From: UBA4742 sp963734965
GTDB lineage: Bacteria > Actinomycetota > Acidimicrobiia > Acidimicrobiales > Acidimicrobilacustridaceae
Direction: 5' to 3'
DNA length: 64,000 nt
NCBI GenBank assembly: GCA_963734965.1
Contig: CAVTJK010000003.1
Span: 1,426,001-1,490,000 of the forward strand
Shown: positions 1 through 10,127 of the stretch, in pieces
Layout of the letters: each line of letters opens with the position of its first letter
Numbering within the stretch: the first letter of the stretch is position 1
Made by a program: the position numbers and the translations under genes
The notes under the pieces: generated by a model
Database searches by the model: none
The model's input: only the letters and a program-made list of their open reading frames with translations
Told to the model about the DNA's origin: nothing

Positions 1-369
1 CTCTCATCGTCGGGCTCGGCGTCGGCGTCGGATTCGTCGCCGGATTGCTGTCCAACGGGGGCGGGTTCGTGCTGGTGCCGATGTTCCTCCTGGCGCTCGG
101 GCTCACCCTGCCCGAGGCCACGGCCACCAGCCTCGTCGTGGTCACGGTCCTGACCGTGCCGACGGTCGTGACCCACGCGCTGCTCGGCGACATCAACTGG
201 GGCGATCGCCCTGCCCTTCGCCGCCGGTCTCGTGCCCGCCTCGGTGATCGGCGCCCGCTGCGCTCCTCGCCTGCGCGCCGATCGGCTGCAATCGGCCTTC
301 GGCGTGCTGCTGGTCGGCGTCGGGGGCTGGTTCCTGGTCCGCCAGCTACGACTGGTCGGCCTGATCTGA
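1..369 (+). CDS. TauE/SafE-family membrane permease, 3' part (5' truncated, frameshifted)
   Basis: The reading frame is open from the window edge and begins with the Gly-rich first helix typical of TauE/SafE proteins (GVGVGFVAGLLSNGGGF), followed by a helix ending PEATATSLVV. The family exports sulfite or organosulfonates, or works as an anion permease in the cytoplasmic membrane. Near position 200 the frame breaks. The continuation (IALPFAAGLVPASVIG, then LQSAFGVLLVGVGGWFL) lies in another frame and stops at 367-369, so this is one gene with an indel. The N-terminus is outside the window. The 3' end overlaps the convergent SulP gene by about 24 bp. The substrate cannot be told from sequence; the neighbouring SulP transporter makes a sulfur anion plausible. 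Confidence 0.75.
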
Positions 370-2134
370 ACCGGGCGGGATGGGGATCTCGTTGGCTTCG
401 AAGGCGGCGACGGCCTGGTGGACGCGGTCGTAGAACGGGGTGTGCCCGCTCGGTCCGATGGGCAGGGTCTCGTAGCGGAACAGCTGCGCCCTGACCCGCT
501 CGTCCATGTGGGCGAACACCAGGGCGATCCCGCGCCGGCTCAGTCGCCGCTCGAGCTCACCGAGCATGAAGCCGGCCGTGTAGTCGACATCGCTCAGCCC
601 CGACGCGTCGACGACGACGCAGCGCACAGGGTTGGGCGCGTGCTCGACCAGTTGGCGCACCTCGCGCGCGAAGCGGGGCGTGTTGGCGTAGAAGAGGCCG
701 GCGCCGAAGCGATACACGATCAGGCCGGGCGCGCTGTCGAGGCCGGGCGTGACGGGCGCGGCGTCCATGGTGCCGTTCTCGTCGGGCACGAGCAGCGCGT
801 CGAGGGGCTGGTAGTCGCGGCGGACGTGGCCGATGATCGACGCGGCGACGGCCAGGATGATTCCCTGCTCGACGCCGAGCACGACCACCGTCGCGGCGGT
901 GATCCCGGCGACCACGAACTCGTCGGTGCGGATCATGGCGATGCGACGCAGCGTGCGCACGTCGATCAGCCCGATCGCGATGCGGAACACCACCGCCGCC
1001 AGGGCGGCCTCGGGCAGCCACGACAGCGGCGTGGTCAACGCCAGCAGGACGATCACCACCGTCGCGGCGGTCGTCAGCTGAGCTAGCTGCGACCGACCCC
1101 CGGCCTGGTCGACGACGCCCGTCTTGGTCGGGCTGCCGTTGACCATGAAGGTGCCGCTGAGCCCGGCGGCCAGGTTGGCCACCCCCAGCCCGACCAGATC
1201 GGCGTCGACGTCGACCTCTTCGTTGTGGTTGGCGGCGAAGATGCTCGACGTGGCCTCGCTCTGGGCCAGGACGATCACGAAGATCGACAGCGCGATGGGG
1301 AGCAGCGAGACGATCACCTCGTGGCTGGCGTGCGGCACGGCGAGCGACGGCAGGCCTTTCGGCACCGGACCGACCACGGCCACGCCGTGGGCGGGCAGGT
1401 CGGCCAGCTTGGACACGACGATCGCTCCGACCACCGCGATCAGCCCGGCCGGCAGGCGCGGGCGCGAACCTCTTGCCCGCCACCAGCACGACGAGCACGG
1501 CCAGCGCGACGGCCAGGCTGGCCCGTTGCGTGTCGCCGAGGTGGGTGAAGGTCGCGGTCAACTTGCCGACCGTCGTGGAGCGATGCACGTTCAGGCCGAG
1601 CATGTCGGGCACCTGGCTGATGGCGACCTGCACGCCGACGCCGGCGAGGAACCCGACCAGCACCGTCCTCGACAAGAAGTTGGCCAGGAACCCGAGACGC
1701 AGGACCCGGGCCACCAGCAGCAGGGTCCCGGCCATGATGGCGGTGACGGCGGCCAGCGCCACCCACCGGGTCGATCCCGGCGACAACCCGATGAGCCCCA
1801 GGCCGCTGAGGCCGGCGAAGAGGATGGCGGCAGTGGCCGAGTCGGCGGCTACCACCAGATGGCGCGACGAGCCCAACAACGCGAAGGCCAGCACCGGCAG
1901 CAGCAACGTGTACAGCCCGGTGACCACCGGCATCCCCGCGATGGTGGCGTAGCCCATGCACTCGGGCGCGGCCACCGCCGCCAGCGTGACCCCCGCCAGC
2001 ACGTCGGACACGATCCGACTCCGGTCGATCGGCACGATCCCCTGCAGCCACGGCCGCGGGCGGGCTGTGCTGTCGCCGGCCGCTGTTGACTCACCCCTCG
2101 GCTCGTCCTGGGTCACCGGCCCAGCCTGGCCCAT
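346..2134 (-). CDS. SulP-family inorganic anion transporter with C-terminal STAS domain (frameshifted)
   Basis: About 595 residues, the usual SulP length. After a roughly 30-residue cytoplasmic leader, the protein shows the SulP core start (DVLAGVTLAAVAAPECMGYATIAGMP, read from about residue 43), then a run of hydrophobic helices and the conserved FMVNGSPTKTGV segment. The last 110 or so residues form a STAS regulatory domain (LIVYRFGAGLFYANTPRF, then VVVDASGLSDVDYTA). SulP proteins carry sulfate, bicarbonate or other anions across the inner membrane. The frame breaks near 1440-1460, at a G/C-rich run coding PAPAG, and continues without loss, which suggests an indel. Two neighbouring genes, TauE upstream and the sulfotransferase, also handle sulfur or sulfate, but no shared operon is evident. 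Confidence 0.85.
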
Positions 2135-2167
2135 CGCGACCCCGGGTGGTGGGCATTCACTGGCGGG

Positions 2168-3038
2168 TCAGGGCCGACAGAGCTGGCGGGCTCGTTCGTA
2201 GAGCTCGATGTCGGCGGCGTTGTCGGCGGCGATGCGGCGGCGGAAGGACTCGGGTACGTCGGCTCGGGCCGTGGCGTTGAGCACGTAGGCGGGCGCGACC
2301 CGCCAGGCGTAGCGCGAGACCATGGTCGCCAGCATCGAGTCGAGGTCCTCGGTCAGCCCGAGCACGTCGACGCGCTCGAGGTTGGCCGCGGCGTCAGCCA
2401 GCCGGCGGTCGTCGACGGTGACGGCCTCGGTCGGGGCCCGGTCCGAGAGGCGCAGCAGCGTGCGGGCGCTGGGCCCCTCGGCCCGCAGGAGGCGCTCGAT
2501 CTCGCGGCGGAACGCGGGGTCGTCCTTGAGCTGCTCGATGAACTCGGGCGGCTGGTCACGGTCGAAGGTCGGGTCGGACTGGCCGCGGAGCGTCTCCTCC
2601 GGCGTCATCGAGAAGATCTTGGTCTGGTGGTTCTCGATGAACCGGGGGAAGAACCAGGGGTCCTCGTAGATCTCCTCGATCGGCATGCCGTGGTGCTCGA
2701 CGTGGTCGCGCTCGGCAGTGCCGGAGATAGGACAAGGTCCGGTCGACCGGTTCGCGGACGATGGCTAGCGTCGTGGCACCGGGACAGGTCATCTCGGCCG
2801 CGGCGAAGGGCATGTGACCGGCGAAGAAGCGGATCCGGTCGCGCTGGGCGGGGTCCATCTCGACGAACTGGCGCACCTCGACGCTGCGCAGGATCTTCTC
2901 CATCCCGGTGAGCTCGTCCATCGGGTTGGGGAACAGCTCGGACGGCTCGAAGTTGGGCGCGGCCTGGGCGCGGAAGGTCGTCCCCGCCGTCTTCATCACG
3001 TGCACGAAGAAGAACTGGGTCGCGTCGGGCCGCGGCAC
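2168..3038 (-). CDS. Sulfotransferase family protein (frameshifted)
   Basis: Predicted cytosolic sulfotransferase using PAPS as sulfate donor. Near the N-terminus FFFVHVMKTAGTTF matches the 5'-phosphosulfate-binding loop of the sulfotransferase-2 / heparan-sulfate 2-O-type family. Around residue 90, LAIVREPVDRTLSYLRH matches the 3'-phosphate-binding segment (R-x-P-x-x-R-x-x-S). The frame breaks near 2710-2730 and resumes at GMPIEEIYEDPWFF, giving about 290 residues in total. The start is a GTG (VPRPDATQ). The acceptor substrate is unknown. The gene stands alone, reading in the same direction as SulP and the acyl-CoA ligase on either side. Confidence in the family is good; confidence in any specific role is low. 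Confidence 0.75.
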
Positions 3039-3288
3039 GGGCTCCCGATCCGGATCCGGGGCGGTCGCGGTCAGACGACGATCTCGCTGGTCATGGTGGG
3101 CCGTCTCTCAGATCTCAGGTAAGGCGGACGGCGGCAGTCTGGCCGGGGAGCGGCGATGGGGCAAGCAAGGGCACCGCGCACGCCGCGCCGCCTCGGGCGT
3201 GGTGATCGCCGCGCTCTGGCGAGGCGCGGTGACCCGCCCGGTGATCTCCGGCACAGGCGACGCTGTGGGGCTGGCCAACTGATGGTGC

Positions 3289-4927
3289 TCAGGCCGTGGC
3301 TGTGGTGGCCGCGTCCTCGAGGCCGAGCATGGAGATCGACGTCTCGCGGATCTTGTACTTCTGGACCTTGCCCGAGATCGTCATGGGGAACTCGTCGGTG
3401 AGGTGCACGTAGCGCGGGACCTTGTAGTGGGCGATGCGCCCGCGGCAGAACTCGGCCACGTCCTCGACGCTCAATGTGGCGCCCTCGCGCACCTGGACCC
3501 ACGCCATGATCTCTTCGCCGTAGCGGACATCGGGGACGCCGATGACCTGGACGTCGACGATGTCGGGGTGGGTGTAGAGGAACTCCTCGACCTCGCGGGG
3601 GTAGACGTTCTCACCGCCCCGGATGACGAGGTCCTTGATGCGCCCGACGATGTTGAGGTAGCCCTCGTCGTCCATGGTGGCCAGGTCGCCGGTGTGCATC
3701 CAGCCGTCGTCGTCGATGGCCTCGGCCGTGCGGTCGGGCTCGTTCCAGTAGCCGAGCATCACCGAATAGCCACGGGTGCAGAACTCGCCGCTCTCGCCCC
3801 GACCGACGGTGTGGCCGTCGGAGTCGATGACCTTGACCTCGACGTGGGGATGCACTCGACCGACCGAGCCCACGCGCTTGTCGATCGGATCGTCGCGCGA
3901 GGTCTGCGTGGACACCGGCGATGTCTCGGTCATGCCGTAGCCGATCGTCATCTCACCCAGGTGCATGCGGTCGTTGCACTGCTTCATCACCTCGACCGGG
4001 CACGGTGACCCCGCCATCATCCCCGTACGCAACGTCGAGAGGTCGAACTGGTGCGAAATCGGGATGGCCGAGCTCGGCGATGAACATGGTGGGCACGCCG
4101 AGCAGGCTGGTGCAGCCCTCGTCCTGGACGGTCTGCAGCGTCGCCCCGGGTTCGAACGCCGGCGCCGGCACGACCATGGCGGCGCCGTGGGTGACACACG
4201 CCAGGTTTCCGATCACCATCCCGAAGCAGTGGTAGAAGGGCACCGGGATGCACACGCGGTCGATCGCGGTGTAGCCGAAGGTCTCGCCGAGGAAGTACCC
4301 GTTGTTGAGGATGTTGCGGTGCGAGAGCGTCGCACCCTTGGGGAAGCCGGTGGTCCCACTCGTGTATTGGATGTTGATCGGCTCGGTTGCTTCGAGTCCG
4401 GCGGCGCGATCGCGCAGCGCGTCGAGCGGCGTCTCGTCGGCGCGTGCGAGCAGTTCGGTCCAGTCGTCGGTGCCGAGCAGGACGACCTCCTCGAGCGCGT
4501 CCAGCGCCGGCCGGACCTCGTCGATCATGGCCGCGTAGTCCGACGTCTTGAACGACGCGGCCGAGATCAGGACCCGACAGCCCGACTGGTCGAGGGCGTA
4601 GCGCAGCTCCTCGGTGCGGTAGGCCGGGTTCAGGTTGACGAGGATCACACCGATGCGGGCCGTGGCGAACTGCGTGAGCACCCACTCGGCGTTGTTGGGG
4701 CTCCAGATCCCCACCCGCTCGCCCTCGGTGAGACCCAGCGCCATGAGGGCCCGGCCCAGACGGTCGACCTCGGCGTCGAGCTCGCGGTAGGTCAATCGGA
4801 TGCCCTGGAACGGCACCACCAGCGCATCGCGATCGCCGTGGCGCTCGGCGGCGCCCGCGAGGCTGTCGCCGATCGTCTCGGTCAACAGCGGCGTGGACGT
4901 GTCCCCTGCGGCGTAGGCGTCGGTCAT
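3289..4927 (-). CDS. AMP-dependent fatty-acyl-CoA synthetase (FadD-like, frameshifted)
   Basis: Activates a carboxylic acid, probably a fatty or other aliphatic acid, to its CoA thioester through an acyl-adenylate. Adenylate-forming motifs are complete: P-loop IQYTSGTTGFPKG, A5 motif GYGMTETSP, A7 TGDLATMDDEGYLNIVGRIKD, A8 GGENVYPREVEE and the C-terminal lysine motif GKVQKYKIRE. The ATG at 4927 (MTDAYAAGD) follows AGGACCT-type purines (ctggaggacct). The frame breaks near 4055, after FIAELGHPDF, and continues as QFDLSTLRTGMMAGSPCP. The length, about 545 residues, is normal for the family. It is monocistronic. The acid substrate cannot be assigned. Confidence 0.88.
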
Positions 4928-5052
4928 AGGTCCTCCAGATCGTTTCCCCGTCGCTCGACCGTAGGGCTCCGACGCCCGACGCGCCACGACCAACCCCGGC
5001 CGGCCGATGGCACGCAACTAGGCTCCCCAGCGATTCTCGAACGAGGAGCGTC

Positions 5053-5597
5053 ATGAGCAACGTCGACGAACCGACCCAGGCGGTGCCGACGGCGACCGAG
5101 CCGACGCCGGTCGCCGCGCCCCCGCGAGCGACCCGACCCAAGCTCAGTGGGTGGTGGACCCCGGTGTGCCCGGGGGCAACGGCCCCCCGAACGGCGGCGA
5201 TGGGGGCGGCGGCGGAGGAGGAGGCGGAGGGGATGGCGGCGACGGCGCGGGGGGCCCGGCGGATCCGGGCGACAGCGGGCCGCCGTCGATGTGGAGGACG
5301 CCGCTCGGCATCGTGGCCATCGTCCTGGCCGTCATCGTCGTCCTCGGGGCCATCGCCTTGGGCATCCTGGCGCTGACCGACAAGGACTCGTCGTCGCCCT
5401 CGCCGACGACTGGGACCGAGACGCCGACGACCCCGACGACCGAGACTCCGACCACGCCGACGTCGCAAGAGTCGACGACCACCCGCGAACCGACGAGCAC
5501 GTCGACCCCGCCGACGAGCACATCGACCACCAGCACGACCTCGACGACCTCCACCACCTCGACGACGGCACCCCCGGACGGCACCACCCCTCCCTGA
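5053..5597 (+). CDS. Single-pass membrane protein with Gly-rich and Thr/Ser/Pro-rich low-complexity regions (frameshifted)
   Basis: No recognisable family. The likely start (MSNVDEPTQAVPTATEP) sits behind AACGAGGAGC. A short Pro/Ala-rich N-terminus leads, through an indel near 5150, into a Gly-rich stretch and the segment SMWRTPLGIVAIVLAVIVVLGAIALGILAL, a single transmembrane helix. The C-terminal half is almost only Thr, Ser and Pro (repeats of TSTT). The topology is probably cytoplasmic N-terminus with an extracytoplasmic, possibly O-glycosylated stalk; that is inference from composition. Actinobacterial membrane-anchored stalk proteins often look like this. The frame choice over the Gly run is uncertain. 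Confidence 0.55.
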
Positions 5598-5685
5598 TCG
5601 ACCTCACCGACGTGACCGCGGCCCGCCGCCTGGCTAGGGTCCTCGGACGCGGGCGGGCCCGCGGATGGATGGACGAGGGGGAACG

Positions 5686-7881
5686 ATGGATCGAGTGCAC
5701 AGGCCGAGCGCGCCGCGCGCCCTGATCGGGGTCGTGGCGGTGGCCCTCCTGGCGGCCGCCTGCTCGAGCGCGTCGAGCACGGGTCAGAGCTCGTCGACGA
5801 GACCCTCCAGTTCGACCACCGCCGGCAAGGTGACGGGCGCGACGACGACCGTCACGTCCAGCGACGGCAAGGTCTCGATCACGACCCTCTCGGCTCCGGC
5901 GCCCTATCTCAGCGGTGGCCACGTGCGACTGGCCGTGAAGGTGCCGGACTCGGCTCAACCCGTCGTCAAGCTCAACGGCCGGGCCGTCACGATCAAGTGG
6001 TCGGCGGCGACCGACTCGGGGGCCAAGGCGTGGCAAGGCGTCGCCGATGGCCTGACCAACGGGAAGTCGACGCTGACGGTGACATCGGGCGGTTCCACGG
6101 CGACCATGGCCGTGACGAACCATCCCATCGAGGGTCCGGTCTTCTCGGGGCCGCACCAGACGCCGTTCGCGTGCACGACCGCCGACGCCGGGCTGGGCGC
6201 GTCCAGCCCGCCCAACTGCTCGGTCGCGACCAAGGTCACCTGGCACTACGTGAGCAGCGACGGCTCGGTCAAGGATCTGGCCGACCCGGCCACCAAGCCG
6301 GCGGATCTGGCCACGGTCACCGTCGGCGGCAAGTCCGTCCCGGCCATCGTGCGCGAGGAGGAGGGGGTCATCGATCGCTCGATCTACGACATCACGGCCC
6401 TGGATCCGAGCGGGGCGGGCCTCGACTCCGCCTTCGACGCGTCAGGGTGGAACCAGCGGCTCGTCTATCGCTACGGCGGCGGTTGCAGCGTCAGCTACAG
6501 CCAAGGTGGGAACGCGACCGACGTCCTCGACGCCACGTTGCTGAGCGTGGGCTACGCCCTGGCCACCTCGAGCCTCAACACGTTCCAGTCGGCCTGCAAC
6601 TCGACGCTGTCGGCCGAGGTCACGATGATGGTCAAGCAGCACTTCATCGACTCCTACGGTAATCCCGCCTACACCATCGGCGACGGCGGCTCGGGCGGGT
6701 CGATCCAGCAGCTCCAGATCGCGCAGAACTACCCCGGACTTCTCGACGGCCTCTCGCCGGAACTCCCCTTCCCCGATTCGATCAGCATCAGTGGCGGGGT
6801 GAGCGACTGCGAGCTGCTCGGGAAGTACTACGCCGCCGCCGGCCAAGCGCTGACCAGCGCCCAGCGGATGGCCATCAACGGCCACGGCAGCGCCGACACG
6901 TGCGACCTGTGGGCCCGGACCTTCGGCCGCGCCATCGATCCGAGCAGCTGTGGCGACAGCGTCCCGGCTGATCAGGTGTTCAACGCCACGACCAATCCCA
7001 AGGGCGTGAGCTGCACCCTCCAGGACGGCAACATCAACGAGCTCGGCACCGATCCGGCTACGGGGCGCGCCTACCGCCCGCTCGACAACGTCGGGGTCCA
7101 ATACGGCCTGGACGCGGTCAACGCGGGCACGATCACGGTCGACCAGTTCCTGGATCTCAACCAGGGGATCGGCGGCTACGACCAGAACGGACAGCCGGTC
7201 GCCCAGCGCACCGAAGGTCCGTCAGCAGCTGCCTTCGCGACCATCTACGGCAAAGGCGGGGTCGACGAGGGCGGCGGCCTCTGGAACGTGCCCATCATCG
7301 TCACCAACCCCTACGACGACCCGACCGGCGACATCCACGACAGCTTCCGCAAGATGTCGATCCGCGATCGGCTCACGAGGAACGGCCAGGCCGATCCGAA
7401 CCTGCTCATCTGGACCGTGCCGGGCGCGGGCATCAGCGGCCAGGAGCTGCTCGGCACCATCAGCGGGACGAGCGTGGGCATCGAGCTGCTCGACCAGTGG
7501 CTGACCGCAGCCAAGACCGACCCCAGCGATCCCCGTGCACCGGCCAAGCTGGCCGCGGCCAAGCCGGCGGCGGCCACCGACCAGTGCACGCTGCCCGACG
7601 GCACCAAGATGGCCAGCAACGACGTGTACCAGGGCACGAACCCGTGCACGCAGGCCTATCCGCTCCACGGTGATCCCCGCACCGCCGCTGGCGCACCCAG
7701 GCGCAACGACATCCTCAAGTGCCAGCTCATGGCCGTGAGCAAGGCCACCTACAAGGTGACCTTCACCGATGCCCAGAAGCAGCGCCTGGCCCAGATCTTC
7801 CCGACCGGGGTGTGCGACTTCACCAAGAAGGGCGTGGGCCAGGTGCCCCTAGCCGGGAGCTGGTTCGACTACGGGGACTGA
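5686..7881 (+). CDS. DUF6351-family secreted lipoprotein, putative alpha/beta-hydrolase
   Basis: 731 residues. The chosen ATG (MDRVHRPS) lies behind GAGGGGGA; an in-frame ATG 21 bp upstream is possible. The N-terminus is a lipoprotein signal: Arg-containing start, hydrophobic stretch and lipobox LAAAC with Cys26. The mature part begins with Ser/Thr-rich sequence, then an Ig-like segment (VRLAVKVPDSAQPVVKLNG). Around residue 336 a nucleophile-elbow sequence GDGGSGGSIQQ is followed by YPGLLDGLSPELPFPDS. This arrangement matches my memory of DUF6351 proteins, which resemble tannase/feruloyl-esterase hydrolases. Many Cys residues in the C-terminal half suggest disulfides and an exported location. 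The substrate is unknown. The 3' end overlaps the convergent acyltransferase gene by 13 bp. Confidence 0.7.
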   Translation: MDRVHRPSAPRALIGVVAVALLAAACSSASSTGQSSSTRPSSSTTAGKVTGATTTVTSSDGKVSITTLSAPAPYLSGGHVRLAVKVPDSAQPVVKLNGRAVTIKWSAATDSGAKAWQGVADGLTNGKSTLTVTSGGSTATMAVTNHPIEGPVFSGPHQTPFACTTADAGLGASSPPNCSVATKVTWHYVSSDGSVKDLADPATKPADLATVTVGGKSVPAIVREEEGVIDRSIYDITALDPSGAGLDSAFDASGWNQRLVYRYGGGCSVSYSQGGNATDVLDATLLSVGYALATSSLNTFQSACNSTLSAEVTMMVKQHFIDSYGNPAYTIGDGGSGGSIQQLQIAQNYPGLLDGLSPELPFPDSISISGGVSDCELLGKYYAAAGQALTSAQRMAINGHGSADTCDLWARTFGRAIDPSSCGDSVPADQVFNATTNPKGVSCTLQDGNINELGTDPATGRAYRPLDNVGVQYGLDAVNAGTITVDQFLDLNQGIGGYDQNGQPVAQRTEGPSAAAFATIYGKGGVDEGGGLWNVPIIVTNPYDDPTGDIHDSFRKMSIRDRLTRNGQADPNLLIWTVPGAGISGQELLGTISGTSVGIELLDQWLTAAKTDPSDPRAPAKLAAAKPAAATDQCTLPDGTKMASNDVYQGTNPCTQAYPLHGDPRTAAGAPRRNDILKCQLMAVSKATYKVTFTDAQKQRLAQIFPTGVCDFTKKGVGQVPLAGSWFDYGD

Positions 7882-10019
7882 CGCCGACCGTTCGCCGTCG
7901 TCGACGTCGTCGCGTTGGTCTGAGTGCTGGCCCCGCCCAGGGCCTCGAGCCGCTCGCCGTAGAGGTCCTTCCAGATCTTCTCGAGCTGGGGGATGAGCCA
8001 CGTCTTGGCCACTTCGACCGAGGCGTCAGGATTGAGGTGGATGTGGTCGACGCTGCGCAGTGAGTCGGTGGGGTCGGTCTTGGCCAGATAGCCGGCGAAG
8101 TCGAGCACGGTGATCTTGCCCGGACGCAGCGTCGGGAGCTCCTTGATCAGCTGGTTGAGCCGGTCGACGCGCGACGGGATGTTCGACACCTGCGGTGAGG
8201 TCAGCCACACGACGCGAGCGCCCTTGCTGCTCAGGATGTCGACGGCGCGCACCATCTCGTTCAGGAACCACTTGTCGTAGACGGGATCACCGAAGCTGCG
8301 CCACTGCGTGTCGCCCGGGATCTTGCGGTCCATGACGTCCCACGGCGCGTCGAGCACGACGGCCAGATCAGGCTCGTACTGGTTGATCCTCCGTGCGTAG
8401 GTGGTGGGCCACGCGTCGCAGGCGGCTGACGTGTGGCCGTTGAGATCGGCCTTCTGGGTCGACTGGTAGGTGCCCCCGATGCCGAGGCCGCAGCCGACCC
8501 AGGCCCCGCCGGTGACCTCTTCGACGCCACCGGTCGTGCTCGACGCCAAGTTGATGCCCGAGCCGATGACCAGGCCGGTCGAGTCGCCGAACGCCGCCAC
8601 CTTGGCCACCGGCAAGACGATGGGTTTGCCGGGCACCGGCGGGACGGTGGTCTTCGGGCGGGGCTTGCCCGCGCCCAGGTGCTCGAGCGTGTTCTGGGCG
8701 GCGACGAAGTCCATCAGCGGCGGCGGGGCGGCGGCGGTGACGGCGAGGGCCGATCCCCCGACGATCAGGAACCCGATCGGTATGCACCAGGCCAGCGTGA
8801 ACCTCGGCGCCCACGACTGGCGCTGGAGGCCGAAGGGCAGCTCGCCGCGGCGAACCGGGCGCTCGAGGTGCTGGTAGGAGAGCACGGCGATGATCCAGGT
8901 GATCGTCACGCCCAGGATGAACCGGGGCCACTGCCCGAGGCCGGTCTGGGTCTGGTTGATCCACAGGAAGATCGGCCAGTGGAAGACGTAGATGCCGTAG
9001 GAGTACAGGCCGACGCGCCGCAGCACGGGGTTGGACATGACGCGGGCGACGGGTCCGAACGGGATGATCGTGGCCAGGATCAGGGCGGCCGACAGGAACG
9101 AGTATCCCGACAGGCCCCCCTTGTAGAGCCAGTCGGCGGTCTGAGGCGTGCGGGCCCACAGGCCGACGCAGACCGTCAGCGCGACGGCGCCGACCACGGC
9201 CACCGCGGTGCGGTGCGGTCCCGGCCGGGCCAGCCGGCCGGTGACCCGGCGGCTGTAGATCAGCACGGCCAGGAGGGCGCCCATGAGCAACTCGAAGGAC
9301 CGGGTCTCGGTGCCGAGGTAGATGTGGTTGTGCGAGAAGCCGGCGAAGAGGGTGACCCCGAGCGACAGGGTCATGAGCCCGACCAGGACCCGGCCGAAGC
9401 GCTGGCGGCTCCAGCGCAGGCGGGCGAGCAGGCCGAAGGCCAGCAGCGGGAAGATCAGGTAGAACTGCTCCTCGATGGCCAGGCTCCAGAAGTGCAGGAC
9501 CGGCGAGGGCGAGCCGAAGACGTCGGCGTAGGACTGGTGGCCGAAGATGAAGTGCCAGTTGGCCACGTCGACGAGGGCCGACACGACGTCGCCGCCCAGG
9601 TTGTGCTGCTGTGACGCGGTCCCGGCGAAATGGGCGAACAGCACCGCCAGCGCCAGCGCGCCGAGCGACGCGGGCATGAGGCGACGCAGCCGCCGGCCCC
9701 AGAACGCGCCGATGTCGATGTGGCGGGTCGTCGTGCGCTCAGCCAGCAGCAGCGAGGTGATGAGGAAGCCCGACAGCGTGAAGAACGTCGAGACGCCGAG
9801 ATAGCCGCCGACGGCCCACGAGAAGCCTCCGTGGAACAGCAGGACGGCGACGACGGCCAGGCCACGCATGCCGTCCAGGCCCGGGAAGTGGGGGAGGCGG
9901 CCCTGGGGCTCGGCGGGGGCGGGCGGGGACGCGGGAATGAGGGCGGCCGCTTCGGAGAGCGACAGCTCGGGCTCGGGGGTCGTCTTGATCCCGGCGGGCT
10001 CGGCCTCAGTTATCGCCAA
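7869..10019 (-). CDS. Acyltransferase-3 / SGNH two-domain membrane acyltransferase (OafA-like)
   Basis: 716 residues. Residues 45-420 form the acyltransferase-3 membrane domain, starting FPGLDGMRGLAVVAVLLFHGG, with Arg52 and His63 in the R-X10-H arrangement needed for catalysis in this family, and FFTLSGFLITSLLL in the next helix. Residues 470-690 form an SGNH hydrolase-like extracytoplasmic domain with the nucleophile motif AAFGDST (Ser480) and the C-terminal D-H-I-H motif (Asp658, His661). Such fusions O-acetylate or O-acylate cell-surface glycans or lipids. All expected catalytic residues are present, in contrast with the neighbour encoded upstream on the same strand. The C-terminus ends in Thr/Ser-rich sequence. 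The target polymer is unknown. Confidence 0.9.
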   Translation of the reverse strand: MAITEAEPAGIKTTPEPELSLSEAAALIPASPPAPAEPQGRLPHFPGLDGMRGLAVVAVLLFHGGFSWAVGGYLGVSTFFTLSGFLITSLLLAERTTTRHIDIGAFWGRRLRRLMPASLGALALAVLFAHFAGTASQQHNLGGDVVSALVDVANWHFIFGHQSYADVFGSPSPVLHFWSLAIEEQFYLIFPLLAFGLLARLRWSRQRFGRVLVGLMTLSLGVTLFAGFSHNHIYLGTETRSFELLMGALLAVLIYSRRVTGRLARPGPHRTAVAVVGAVALTVCVGLWARTPQTADWLYKGGLSGYSFLSAALILATIIPFGPVARVMSNPVLRRVGLYSYGIYVFHWPIFLWINQTQTGLGQWPRFILGVTITWIIAVLSYQHLERPVRRGELPFGLQRQSWAPRFTLAWCIPIGFLIVGGSALAVTAAAPPPLMDFVAAQNTLEHLGAGKPRPKTTVPPVPGKPIVLPVAKVAAFGDSTGLVIGSGINLASSTTGGVEEVTGGAWVGCGLGIGGTYQSTQKADLNGHTSAACDAWPTTYARRINQYEPDLAVVLDAPWDVMDRKIPGDTQWRSFGDPVYDKWFLNEMVRAVDILSSKGARVVWLTSPQVSNIPSRVDRLNQLIKELPTLRPGKITVLDFAGYLAKTDPTDSLRSVDHIHLNPDASVEVAKTWLIPQLEKIWKDLYGERLEALGGASTQTNATTSTTANGRRQSP

Positions 10020-10127
10020 CGGTCCACCGATGCGCGCTCATCGACCCTCTCGGTCATGTCGGTTTGACCCGTCGGGGCGAGGGTCGCTGCCCCTCGACCG
10101 TACCAAACACACCGAAAAAAGGGCTGA

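Noticed and set aside
3039..3288. A small gene in the 250-bp gap between the sulfotransferase and acyl-CoA ligase genes
   Set aside because: The open frames there are Arg/Gly-rich shadows with no ribosome-binding site or recognisable protein pattern.
5151..5600. Gly and Thr repeat tracts as a CRISPR-like or satellite array
   Set aside because: The repeats are codon-level low complexity (GGC and ACG/ACC runs) inside an open frame, with no unit and spacer structure.
10078..10118. Hairpin CGAGGG/CCCTCG and a run of six T on the minus strand between the two acyltransferase genes, as an intrinsic terminator
   Set aside because: On the minus-strand transcript the T run comes before the hairpin, not after it, so the order is wrong for a terminator.
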